In this document: in pieces, positions 42,792 through 52,108 of the stretch | How positions within the stretch are numbered: position 1 is the first letter of the stretch | How the letters are laid out: each line of letters starts with the position of its first letter | Origin: Longimicrobium sp. | GTDB taxonomy: Bacteria > Gemmatimonadota > Gemmatimonadetes > Longimicrobiales > Longimicrobiaceae | Reading direction: 5' to 3' | NCBI RefSeq assembly: GCF_036388275.1 | Contig: NZ_DASVSF010000008.1 | Coordinates: forward strand, 1 to 64,000 | Length of the DNA: 64,000 bases | Position numbers and translations under genes: made by a program | Notes under the pieces: generated by a model | What the model saw: only the letters and a program-made list of their open reading frames with translations | Told to the model about the DNA's origin: nothing | The model's database searches: none

Positions 42792-43307
42792 TCAGATGCT
42801 CGACTTGGCGGCGCGCACCTCGACCGTGGCCGAGTACAGGCCGGGCGCCGCGTTGTTGATCACCGTCTGGCCCAGCGTGGCGCGCACGTGGACGTAGTTG
42901 GTGGCCACGCCGCCGGGGGTGGTCTGGTAGAACTGCGACGAGATCGCCGATACGTCGGCCTGCGCGGTGGGGCAGGTGCCGAAGGTGCCGGCGGTGGTCG
43001 TAGCCGAAACCGAGCACGCGTACGTGGTCGTGAGCGTGGCGGTGCCGTCGCTCAGGCTGGGCAGGGCGTTGAACCAGATCTGCACGGCCACGTTGTGCTT
43101 CAGCGGAATGTATCCGGCGGCCGACACGGCGGCGGTCTGATCGGGCGTCAGGTTGCCGAACGAGATGGCCTTGGCGGTGGTGTTGTCGAAGGCGAGCACC
43201 TGGCCGATGGTGGCGCTGGCGTTGATCTGGCCTTCGGCCTGGGCATGGGCCATGGAGGGAGCGGCGGCGATAAGGAGAGCGGCCGCGGCCAGGCTGAGCT
43301 TCTTCAT
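42792..43307 (-). CDS. Fimbrial major-subunit-like protein
   Basis: First gene of the chaperone-usher operon, 171 aa. Signal peptide MKKLSLAAAALLIAAAPSMAHA; mature start QAEGQINASATIGQVLAF. A likely disulfide lies in CSVSATTTAGTFGTC, and the last strand is GLYSATVEVRAAKSSI. DUF4402/spore-coat-U-like fimbrial subunit. Its paralogue at 31193-31717 is about 89% identical by hand count. A good sigma70 promoter is found at 43446-43474 and GGAGCC lies seven bases before the ATG. First place in the operon and the strong promoter suggest it is the major subunit. Confidence 0.75.
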   Translation of the reverse strand: MKKLSLAAAALLIAAAPSMAHAQAEGQINASATIGQVLAFDNTTAKAISFGNLTPDQTAAVSAAGYIPLKHNVAVQIWFNALPSLSDGTATLTTTYACSVSATTTAGTFGTCPTAQADVSAISSQFYQTTPGGVATNYVHVRATLGQTVINNAAPGLYSATVEVRAAKSSI

Positions 43308-43445
43308 GTGTGGCTCCTGAGAGGTTGAAAGTGCGTCCCGCGACGTTCTGATTCGTCCGATGAGTCACGGCCGGTCGATTCGTGACTGGCTGCCCGCTTC
43401 AAGGGCAACGCCCGTGCCGAGGGTCGCATGTCGTGCAGGTGCTTG

Positions 43446-43474
43446 ATAATACAAGAGTTAACCCGTTTTTTCAA
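43446..43474 (-). promoter_or_regulatory. Sigma70 promoter of the chaperone-usher operon
   Basis: On the minus strand TTGAAA (43474-43469), exactly 17 bases, TATTAT (43451-43446). It lies in an AT-rich island unusual for this genome, and would give a leader of about 130 bases before the major-subunit ATG, including a small hairpin GGGC-TTGAAGCGG-type around 43398-43418. Confidence 0.8.
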
Positions 43475-43501
43475 GCCCTGGGAGAGGGGTTTCGTTACCA
43501 T

Positions 43502-43524
43502 TTGGGAACGTGGCGCGTTCCCAA
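43502..43524. promoter_or_regulatory. Inverted repeat upstream of the chaperone-usher promoter
   Basis: TTGGGAACG-TGGCG-CGTTCCCAA, perfect nine-base arms with a five-base spacer, 28-50 bases upstream of the -35 on the minus strand, where an activator would bind. Related GGGAAC/GTTCCC boxes occur near 32600 and 35950-36006. Confidence 0.55.
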
Positions 43525-43689
43525 TCGGGAATCTCGCCGCATCCGCGCTGTCGGCGGCGCCGCGACGCCGAATCAGAAGCCCGTTGCGACGTGCACGAAA
43601 TCGTGCGGAACGCAGTGCAGCCGGCCTTGTAGCCAGCGTCGCGCCCCTCGCGACGGTGCCGATGTTCTCTTCCGGGAGCGGCGAGCCCC

Positions 43690-43793
43690 GCACTCACGCA
43701 CTCACGCACTCCCGCACTCACGCACTCCCGCACTCACGCACTCACGCACTCCCGCACTCCCGCACTCCCGCACTCCCGCACTCCCGCACTCCC
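43690..43793. repeat. Thirteen 8-bp tandem repeats
   Basis: Thirteen contiguous units, each GCACTCAC or GCACTCCC, in the order AC, AC, CC, AC, CC, AC, AC, then six CC. The same units end the six-copy array at 33031-33078. A candidate variable-number locus next to the pilus promoter. Confidence 0.95.
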
Positions 43794-43865
43794 CCCGGGC
43801 ACACCCGCCCGCCTGCGGCGTACCAACCCGCGAGCGCGCCGCAAGCCGGGCGCGCACCGGCAATA

Positions 43866-44198
43866 ATGCGCGAGATCCACCGAATGCGAAGCGACCTGCT
43901 GGACCCGGACGAGTTTCCCAGCCACTACGAAGACCGCGCCGACGACATCTCGTGGGCCAAGGGCACCCTTCCCGTCTCGGGCGTGTTCCTGCTGCACGGC
44001 AGCTACGTCGTCGCCCCCTATCACGGCCCGGCCGAGCGGCGCCTGCGCGAGGCGGGGGCGCTCTGCGTGGCGATGGTCACCTTCGACGGCCTGGCCGTGG
44101 CGGCGCTCACGGGGGGCTCAGCGGGCCGGGGCGACGTAGACGTGGTGCGTGCCCGCGAGGTGGCGCGCCACGCCGACCCGCCGCCCGGCCGCAACTGA
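43866..44198 (+). CDS. Hypothetical protein
   Basis: A 110-aa protein of unknown family, probably cytoplasmic. It contains DLLDPDEFPSHYEDRADDISWAKG and a hydrophobic middle (VSGVFLLHGSYVVAPYHG). The frame is open from 43428, but the upstream part is the tandem array and does not look coding. Starts at 43866 (ATG) or 43884 (ATG) are both possible; no strong Shine-Dalgarno. It may be cotranscribed with the sensor kinase downstream. Confidence 0.5.
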   Translation: MREIHRMRSDLLDPDEFPSHYEDRADDISWAKGTLPVSGVFLLHGSYVVAPYHGPAERRLREAGALCVAMVTFDGLAVAALTGGSAGRGDVDVVRAREVARHADPPPGRN

Positions 44199-44295
44199 CC
44201 TCCGAAGCACGAAGCTTGCGCCCGCGGCTTGCGCCGATCTTTCCGCACGCGGCCGGTCTCCGATCCGGCTCCCTCCCGACACCCTGGTCCCATCC

Positions 44296-46008
<1,713 letters not shown>

Positions 46009-46494
46009 GGTGCCCCACCCCCGGCCCCTCCCCGCACAAACTGCGTGCGGAGAGGGGAGTACTTCGGTCCGGATCGGGCGGGATGTGGTGCATGCGGATG
46101 GCGCCCCCCATCCCCAGCCCTTCCCCCGCAAACCGCGCGGGGGAAGGGAGCCAGTGTGGCGCGTCACCGCGATGGTGGCGCGCCACATCTGTCGTCGGCG
46201 AAGCCTGAAGCGCGCTTCGGCTCGCCCCGCGCGCGACGCTGGTGTGTACACCCTCTCCCGCTTGCGGGAGAGGGTGGCACGCGTGTCAGCGCGGCCGGGT
46301 GAGGGCCCCAGCGGAGCCGAGGTGCACGCATCCCATTTGAGTCGTCCTCCCAGAAGCGAACAGGGTCGGGGCTTCCATCTCTCCCCCGGTTGACGGCGCG
46401 GGGCCGAGGGGGCATGTTTGGCGCCTTCGTACCCGGCCAGAGTTCCTGAATCCGCCCGCGGCGCCCCCGCGAAGCCACCCCTGCCGTACCCCCG
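46009..46494. other. 486-bp interval with REP-like palindromes
   Basis: Three palindromes of the family seen in the composite modules: CCCCTCCCCGCACAAACTGCG-type at about 46024-46057, CCTTCCCCCGCAAACCGCG-type at about 46117-46150, and ACCCTCTCCCGC-TTGC-GCGGGAGAGGGT-like at 46248-46276. The TGTCATCCTGAG ends are missing. The remaining sequence has no supported gene; the symporter ATG is at 46495. Confidence 0.65.
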
Positions 46495-47787
46495 ATGGCG
46501 AAACTGAAGCGTCCGTCCCTCACCCAGATGATCCTGCTGTCGATGGTCATCGGCACGCTGGTCGGGTGGGCGTTCCCCGAGGCCTCGCAGCAGCTGAAGC
46601 CGCTGTCGAACATCTTCCTGCGCATGATCAAGTCGATCATCGCGCCCATCATCTTCGCCACGCTGGTCATCGGCATCGCCGGGCACGGCGACGACATGAA
46701 GCGCGTGGGCCGCCTGGCGCTCAAGTCGCTCATCTACTTCGAGATCGTCACCACCCTGGCGCTGTTCATCGGCCTGGCGGCGGTGAACCTCACCAAGCCC
46801 GGCGTGGGCGTGGTGCTGGCCGGCGCCGACGCCAGCAAGGCCCAGGAGATGGGGCAGACGGCGCAGGGGCTCACGGTGGGCGGGTTCCTGGAGCACGTGG
46901 TTCCCACGTCCATCGTGGACGCGATGACCAAGAACGAGGTGCTGCAGATCGTGTTCTGGTCCATCCTCTTCGCGGTGGCGCTCTCGCAGGTGCGCGGGCG
47001 GCCCAAGGAGATGATGCTGTGGACGCTGGAGGGGCTGTCGGAGGTGATGTTCAAGTTCACCGGCATCGTGATGAAGTACGCGCCCATCGGCATCGGCGCG
47101 GCCATCGCGGTGACGGTGGGGCACAGCGGGCTGGGCATTTTGTGGAACCTGGGCAAGCTGATCCTTACGCTGTACGGCGCCCTGGTCGTATTCGCCCTGG
47201 TGGTGCTGCTGCCCGTGGCGCTGATCGCCAAGGTGCCCATCAAGCGCTTCATGCGGGCGGTGAAGGACCCGGCGCTGATCGCCTTCAGCACCACGTCGTC
47301 CGAGGCCGCGCTCCCCCGCGCCATGCAGGCCATGGAAGCCATCGGGGTGCCGCGGCGCATCGTGGCCTTCGTGATGCCCACGGGCTACTCGTTCAACCTG
47401 GACGGCACCACGCTGTACCTGGCGATGGCCTCGGTGTTCGCCGCGCAGGCCGCGGGCATCGACATGTCGTTCGGCGAGCAGATGGTGATGATGCTCACCC
47501 TGATGCTCACGAGCAAAGGCGTGGCGGCCGTTCCCCGTGCCTCGCTGGTGATCCTGTCGGGAACGCTGGCCAGCTTCGGGCTGCCGCTGGAGGCGGTGGC
47601 GCTGATCCTGGGCGTGGACGAGCTGATGGACATGGCGCGCACCACGGTGAACCTGGTGGGCAACTGCCTGGCGACGGTGGTGATGGCGCGCTGGGAGAAC
47701 GACTTTCACCCCGAGGCGCCGCCGCCCGACCTGAGCGCCGACGAGGTGATCACCATCGCCGGGCCGCCGGAGCCAGCTCCAGCCTGA
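46495..47787 (+). CDS. Dicarboxylate/amino acid:cation symporter (DAACS family)
   Basis: A 430-aa secondary transporter of the GltP/DctA family, with about eight membrane helices and two re-entrant loops. Family marks: LRMIKSIIAPIIFATLVIGI near the N-terminus, the Ser-rich HP1 tip AFSTTSSEAALPRAM, the NLDGTTLYLA Na+/substrate motif on helix 7, and the HP2/helix 8 region TSKGVAAVPRASLVILSG and ELMDMARTTVNLVGNCLATVV. Substrate likely glutamate/aspartate or a C4-dicarboxylate; the sequence alone does not decide. Confidence 0.92.
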   Translation: MAKLKRPSLTQMILLSMVIGTLVGWAFPEASQQLKPLSNIFLRMIKSIIAPIIFATLVIGIAGHGDDMKRVGRLALKSLIYFEIVTTLALFIGLAAVNLTKPGVGVVLAGADASKAQEMGQTAQGLTVGGFLEHVVPTSIVDAMTKNEVLQIVFWSILFAVALSQVRGRPKEMMLWTLEGLSEVMFKFTGIVMKYAPIGIGAAIAVTVGHSGLGILWNLGKLILTLYGALVVFALVVLLPVALIAKVPIKRFMRAVKDPALIAFSTTSSEAALPRAMQAMEAIGVPRRIVAFVMPTGYSFNLDGTTLYLAMASVFAAQAAGIDMSFGEQMVMMLTLMLTSKGVAAVPRASLVILSGTLASFGLPLEAVALILGVDELMDMARTTVNLVGNCLATVVMARWENDFHPEAPPPDLSADEVITIAGPPEPAPA

Positions 47788-47981
47788 GCCGGAGGGCCGC
47801 TCCGGGGAACGGGTGGCGGGTGGCACGGAAGAAATTTCCGGTCCGTGCCGCTTGCGTTCCGGGGCGCTTTGCGCGATCCTATCGCGCGCGACGGCGCCCG
47901 TAGGTTCCGTGCTCGCGTCGGCGCCCTCGTGGCGGGACGGCGCGGGCGCGTCCTTTTGTCATTGCTTTCAACACCTTTCGC

Positions 47982-50186
47982 ATGCAACCGATCGCTTACG
48001 CCATCCCCGCCTTCGGGCTGCTGGCCCTGCTGTACACCTTCTGGCGCTCCGCCTGGGTTACGCGGCAGGATGCGGGCAACGAGCGCATGAGCACCATCGC
48101 CGGCCACATCGCCGACGGTGCGCGCGCATTCCTGTTCGCGGAGTACCGCGTGCTGGTGATCTTCGCGGTGCTCGCGTCCCTGTTCCTGGGCTACCTGGGC
48201 CTGACCGACGAGCGGTCGCACCCGCTGATCATCGGGGCCTTCCTGGTGGGCGCCCTGTTTTCGGCGCTGGCCGGCTGGATCGGCATGACCATCGCCACCA
48301 AGGCCAACGTGCGGACGGCCCAGGCCGCGCGCACCAGCCTGTCCAAGGCCCTCGACGTGTCGTTCGCCGGCGGGTCGGTGATGGGCATGGGCGTGGCCGG
48401 CCTGGCGGTGCTGGGGCTGGGCGGCCTGTTCATCCTGTTCTACGGGATGTTCGTGGACGGCGCCTCCGCCAACGGGCCCGAGATGGAGCGCGCGCTGGAG
48501 GTGCTCACCGGCTTTTCGCTTGGCGCCGAGAGCATCGCGCTGTTCGCCCGCGTGGGCGGCGGCATCTACACCAAGGCCGCCGACGTGGGCGCCGACCTGG
48601 TGGGCAAGGTAGAGGCGGGCATCCCCGAGGACGACCCGCGCAACCCGGCCACCATCGCCGACAACGTGGGCGACAACGTGGGCGACGTGGCGGGCATGGG
48701 CGCCGACCTGTTCGGCAGCTACGTGGCCACCATCCTGGCCACCATGGTGCTGGGCCGCGAGGTGATCGCCACGGGCGACGAGTTCGGCGGGATGAGCCCC
48801 ATCCTGCTGCCGATGGTCATCGCCGGGCTGGGCATCCTGTTCTCGCTGGCGGGCATCCTGCTCGTGCGGGTCAAGGAGAACGGCAACGTGCAGGGCGCGC
48901 TGAACCTGGGCAACTGGGCGTCCATCGCGCTGACGGGCGTGGGCTCGTTCTTCGTGATCCAGTGGATGCTTCCCGCGTCCATGCAGATGGAGCGCGCGAA
49001 CTCGGAGGCGTTCACCCCCATGGGCGTCTTCGGCGCGGTGGCGGTGGGGCTGCTCGTGGGCGCGCTGATGAGCATCATCACCGAGTACTACACGGCCATG
49101 GGCCGGCGCCCGGTGCAGTCCATCGTCAACCAGTCGTCCACGGGCCACGCCACCAACGTGATCGGCGGGCTGGCGGTGGGGATGGAGTCGACGACCCTGC
49201 CCATCCTGGTGCTGGCGGGCGGCATCATCGCCAGCTACGAGTTCGCGGGGCTGTACGGCGTGGCCATCGCGGCCGCGGGGATGATGGCGACCACGGCCAT
49301 GCAGCTGGCCATCGACGCCTTCGGCCCCATCGCCGACAACGCGGGCGGCATCGCCGAGATGAGCGAGCTTCCCAAGGAGGTGCGTGAGCGCACCGACATC
49401 CTGGACGCGGTGGGCAACACTACGGCGGCTACGGGCAAGGGCTTCGCCATCGCCTCGGCGGCGCTCACGTCGCTGGCGCTGTTCGCCGCCTTCATGGGCA
49501 TTTCGGGGATCGACGTCATCGACATCTCCAACGCGCGGGTGCTGGCCGGCCTGTTCGTGGGCGCCATGATCCCGTTCATCTTCTCGTCGCTGGCCATCGC
49601 CGCGGTGGGTCGCGCGGCCATGGCCATGGTGCAGGAGGTTCGCCGCCAGTTCCGCGAGATTCCCGGCATCATGGAAGGCACCGGGATGCCGGACTACGGC
49701 CGCTGCGTGGCCATCAGCACCCAGGCCGCCATCCGCGAGATGGTCCTGCCGGGCGCCATCGCGCTGGTGGTGCCGGTGCTCGTGGGCTTCACCATGGGGC
49801 CCGAGGTGCTGGGCGGCCTGCTGGCGGGCGTCACCGTCTCCGGCGTGCTGATGGCGATGTTCCAGTCCAACGCGGGCGGCGCCTGGGACAACGCCAAGAA
49901 GTCGTTCGAAAAGGGCGCCACCATCGACGGCAAGCTGTACTACAAGGGGAGCAACGAGCACAAGGCCGCCGTCACCGGCGACACCGTGGGCGACCCGTTC
50001 AAGGACACCTCCGGCCCGTCGATGAACATCCTGATCAAGCTGATGTCCATCGTCTCGCTGGTCATCGCGCCGCACATCGCGGTGAGCGCGCCGGCCGGCC
50101 TGGAGGGCGAGGCCGAGGTCCGCGCGCCGGTGGAGGCGCCGGCCGTGGCGGCCGTCGTCGAGGCGCCGGTCACGCTGGTTCGATAA
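47982..50186 (+). CDS. hppA: Membrane-bound, probably K+-dependent ion-translocating pyrophosphatase
   Basis: Integral-membrane pyrophosphatase (734 aa, about 16 helices) that couples PPi hydrolysis to H+ or Na+ export. Catalytic signatures: the DVGADLVGKVEAGIPEDDPRN segment begins near residue 197, NPATIADNVGDNVGDVAGMGADLFGS follows, and the second acidic site has NAGGAWDNAKK near the C-terminus. The selectivity site reads GNTTAATGKG with Ala482 and Gly485, the pair found in K+-dependent enzymes; K+-independent ones have Lys and Thr. The transported ion cannot be decided by eye. The last 40 residues are an Ala/Val/Glu-rich tail. ATG 47982. Confidence 0.95.
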   Translation: MQPIAYAIPAFGLLALLYTFWRSAWVTRQDAGNERMSTIAGHIADGARAFLFAEYRVLVIFAVLASLFLGYLGLTDERSHPLIIGAFLVGALFSALAGWIGMTIATKANVRTAQAARTSLSKALDVSFAGGSVMGMGVAGLAVLGLGGLFILFYGMFVDGASANGPEMERALEVLTGFSLGAESIALFARVGGGIYTKAADVGADLVGKVEAGIPEDDPRNPATIADNVGDNVGDVAGMGADLFGSYVATILATMVLGREVIATGDEFGGMSPILLPMVIAGLGILFSLAGILLVRVKENGNVQGALNLGNWASIALTGVGSFFVIQWMLPASMQMERANSEAFTPMGVFGAVAVGLLVGALMSIITEYYTAMGRRPVQSIVNQSSTGHATNVIGGLAVGMESTTLPILVLAGGIIASYEFAGLYGVAIAAAGMMATTAMQLAIDAFGPIADNAGGIAEMSELPKEVRERTDILDAVGNTTAATGKGFAIASAALTSLALFAAFMGISGIDVIDISNARVLAGLFVGAMIPFIFSSLAIAAVGRAAMAMVQEVRRQFREIPGIMEGTGMPDYGRCVAISTQAAIREMVLPGAIALVVPVLVGFTMGPEVLGGLLAGVTVSGVLMAMFQSNAGGAWDNAKKSFEKGATIDGKLYYKGSNEHKAAVTGDTVGDPFKDTSGPSMNILIKLMSIVSLVIAPHIAVSAPAGLEGEAEVRAPVEAPAVAAVVEAPVTLVR

Positions 50187-50205
50187 CGGTCCAGCGTCGG
50201 TGAAA

Positions 50206-50241
50206 AAGGCCCGGCCGGGGAGCGATCCCCGGCCGGGCCTT
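50206..50241 (+). terminator. hppA terminator
   Basis: AAGGCCCGGCCGGGGA and TCCCCGGCCGGGCCTT form a perfect 16-bp stem with loop GCGA, 19 bases after the hppA stop. Confidence 0.85.
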
Positions 50242-50319
50242 TGTCCTGGAAGGTTTCCGGGCGTATAATCCAGAGTTGCTGCTGCTGCTGCTTGGCCTTC
50301 CCCCTCCACGCGACACCTC

Positions 50320-51801
50320 ATGAGCATGATGGAATCCACGGCGCCCCCGGCCAGGGGCGCGCCCGAAGACGCGGGGCTTCGCCAGGGGCTTTCGCTGCTG
50401 GACGCGGTGATGCTGGTGGCGGGCTCCATGATCGGCTCGGGCATCTTCATCGTCTCGGCCGACATCGCCCGGAACATGGGCTCGGCCGGCGGGCTGATCG
50501 CGGTGTGGGTGGCGTCGGGGCTGATGACGCTGGCCGCGGCGCTGAGCTACGGCGAGCTTGCGGCCGCCATGCCCCACGCGGGCGGGCAGTACGTGTTCCT
50601 GCGCGAGGGGCTGGGGCGCATGCCCGGGTTCCTGTACGGATGGACGCTGTTCATGGTCATTCAGACGGGGACGATCGCCGCCGTGGCGGTGGCCTTCAGC
50701 AAGTTCCTGGGTGTCTTCTTTCCCGCGGTGTCGCCCGACGTGTTCGCGGGGATCAGGGGAATCCAGATGCCGGGCGGTGCCATCGACCTGGGGCTCAGCA
50801 ACCAGCGGCTGGTGGGGATCGTGATCATCGCGCTGCTCACCTGGGTGAACCTGCGGGGGCTGCGCGAGGCCAAGTGGATCCAGACCTCGTTCACCATCGC
50901 CAAGACCGGCGCGCTGGCCGCGCTGATCCTGCTGGGCATCACCCTGGGCCGCAACGCCGGCGCCATCGCCGAGAACTTCGGCAACTTCTGGCAGGGGTCG
51001 CCGGGGGGTACGCCGGTGTCGGTGATGGGCATCGCCATCCCCCTGATCGTGACGGCGTTCGGCAGCGCGATGGTGGGGTCGCTGTTCTCGTCCGACGCGT
51101 GGAACAACGTGACCTTCGCGGCGGCCGAGGTGCGGCAGCCGGAGCGCAACCTGCCGCTGGCGCTGGCGCTGGGCACGGGGCTGGTGACGGTGCTGTACGT
51201 GCTGGCCAACCTGGCGTACCTGTCGGTGCTGTCGCTGAACGAGATCAAGACGGCGCCGCAGGAGCGGGTGGGCACCCTGGCGCTGGAGCACATGTTCGGC
51301 CCGGTGGGGCAGTACCTGATGGCGGGCGCCATCCTGGTCAGCACCTTCGGCTGCATCAACGGGCTGATCCTGGCCGGGGCGCGCGTGTACTTCGCCATGG
51401 CGCGCGACGGGCTGTTCTTTGCCCGCGCGGGCGACCTGAACCGCAACGGCGTCCCCGCGTGGGCGCTGGTGGCGCAGGGCGTGTGGACGGCCCTGCTGAC
51501 GCTGACGGGCACCTACGGGCAGCTGCTGGACTACGTGATCTTCGCGGCGCTGCTCTTTTACGTGCTGACGATGTTCGCCCTGTTCTCGCTGCGGCGGAAG
51601 CAGCCCGAAATGCCGCGGCCGTACAAGGCGTTCGGCTACCCCGTGGTGCCCGCGCTGTACGCGTTCTCGGCGTTCGCCGTCGCGGCCATCCTGCTGGTGG
51701 CCAAGCCCGTGTACTCGGTTTCTGGGCTGATCCTGGTGCTGCTGGGCATTCCCGTCTACTACATCTGGGAGCGCCGCACGAGGTCCGCCGTGATCCGCTG
51801 A
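50320..51801 (+). CDS. APC-superfamily amino acid permease
   Basis: A 493-aa transporter with about twelve helices. The unwound first helix has the family motif VAGSMIGSGIFIVSADIARN (residues about 33-52); later marks are LAAALSYGELAAAMPHAGGQYVFLRE, LVTAFGSAMVGSLFSSDAWN and GARVYFAMARDGLFFARAG. Probable amino acid exchanger or proton symporter of the LAT/APA type; substrate unknown. ATG 50320, just after a TTGCTGCTGCTGCTGCTT triplet run and a pyrimidine-rich tract. Stands alone between the hppA terminator and an inverted-repeat region. Confidence 0.9.
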   Translation: MSMMESTAPPARGAPEDAGLRQGLSLLDAVMLVAGSMIGSGIFIVSADIARNMGSAGGLIAVWVASGLMTLAAALSYGELAAAMPHAGGQYVFLREGLGRMPGFLYGWTLFMVIQTGTIAAVAVAFSKFLGVFFPAVSPDVFAGIRGIQMPGGAIDLGLSNQRLVGIVIIALLTWVNLRGLREAKWIQTSFTIAKTGALAALILLGITLGRNAGAIAENFGNFWQGSPGGTPVSVMGIAIPLIVTAFGSAMVGSLFSSDAWNNVTFAAAEVRQPERNLPLALALGTGLVTVLYVLANLAYLSVLSLNEIKTAPQERVGTLALEHMFGPVGQYLMAGAILVSTFGCINGLILAGARVYFAMARDGLFFARAGDLNRNGVPAWALVAQGVWTALLTLTGTYGQLLDYVIFAALLFYVLTMFALFSLRRKQPEMPRPYKAFGYPVVPALYAFSAFAVAAILLVAKPVYSVSGLILVLLGIPVYYIWERRTRSAVIR

Positions 51802-52108
51802 ACGGACGGTCTCACGCGGAGGTGCGGAGGCGCGGAGGGACGCGGAGAACTGCAGGAGCCCTTTCTCTGTTCCTCCGTGACCTCCGCGCCTCCGCGTGAT
51901 CCCCCGTCAAAGCGGAGGGATGCCCACGCCTTCATCAAAGCCTAATGCTCCGGAATCACGTGGTTTCGGAGCTTTGTGCTTGTGTGGCAACGGGTTGCGT
52001 GCGTTGGACAAAGAATGGATGCCCAGCCAACGATCGGGGCGTCTTGGGGGTCTATTCAGCTGTAACACGCATCATCGGTCGAAAACTTCGCCACCGGACG
52101 ACGGACAT
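51802..52108. other. 307-bp intergenic region before the TonB-dependent receptor
   Basis: Holds a long inverted repeat (51812-51899). The remaining 200 bases are less GC-rich and probably hold the receptor promoter, but no convincing -35/-10 pair is seen. The reading frame of the receptor is open back to 51896; that part is not typical of the family. Confidence 0.55.
51812..51899. repeat. Inverted repeat of CTCCGCG-rich sequence
   Basis: Left arm TCACGCGGAGGTGCGGAGG (51812-51830), continued by CGCGGAGG; right arm CCTCCGCGCCTCCGCGTGA (51881-51899). The arms are complementary over 19 bases with one mismatch, about 50 bases apart. It lies ten bases after the permease stop and may also terminate transcription. 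Confidence 0.75.

Larger units (their letters stand above)
43308..43865. other. Divergent intergenic region of the chaperone-usher operon
   Basis: 558 bases holding the operon promoter, the upstream inverted repeat, about 150 bases with nothing recognised (43540-43689), the 13-unit 8-bp tandem array and a GC-rich stretch before the small gene at 43866. Frames that cross the array are repeat artefacts. Confidence 0.7.

Noticed and set aside
43690..43793. CRISPR array
   Set aside because: Units are only 8 bp and directly contiguous, without spacers, and no cas genes are present.
51896..52108. N-terminal extension of the TonB-dependent receptor
   Set aside because: The signal peptide begins at ATG 52109; the upstream frame overlaps the inverted repeat and has no signal-like features.
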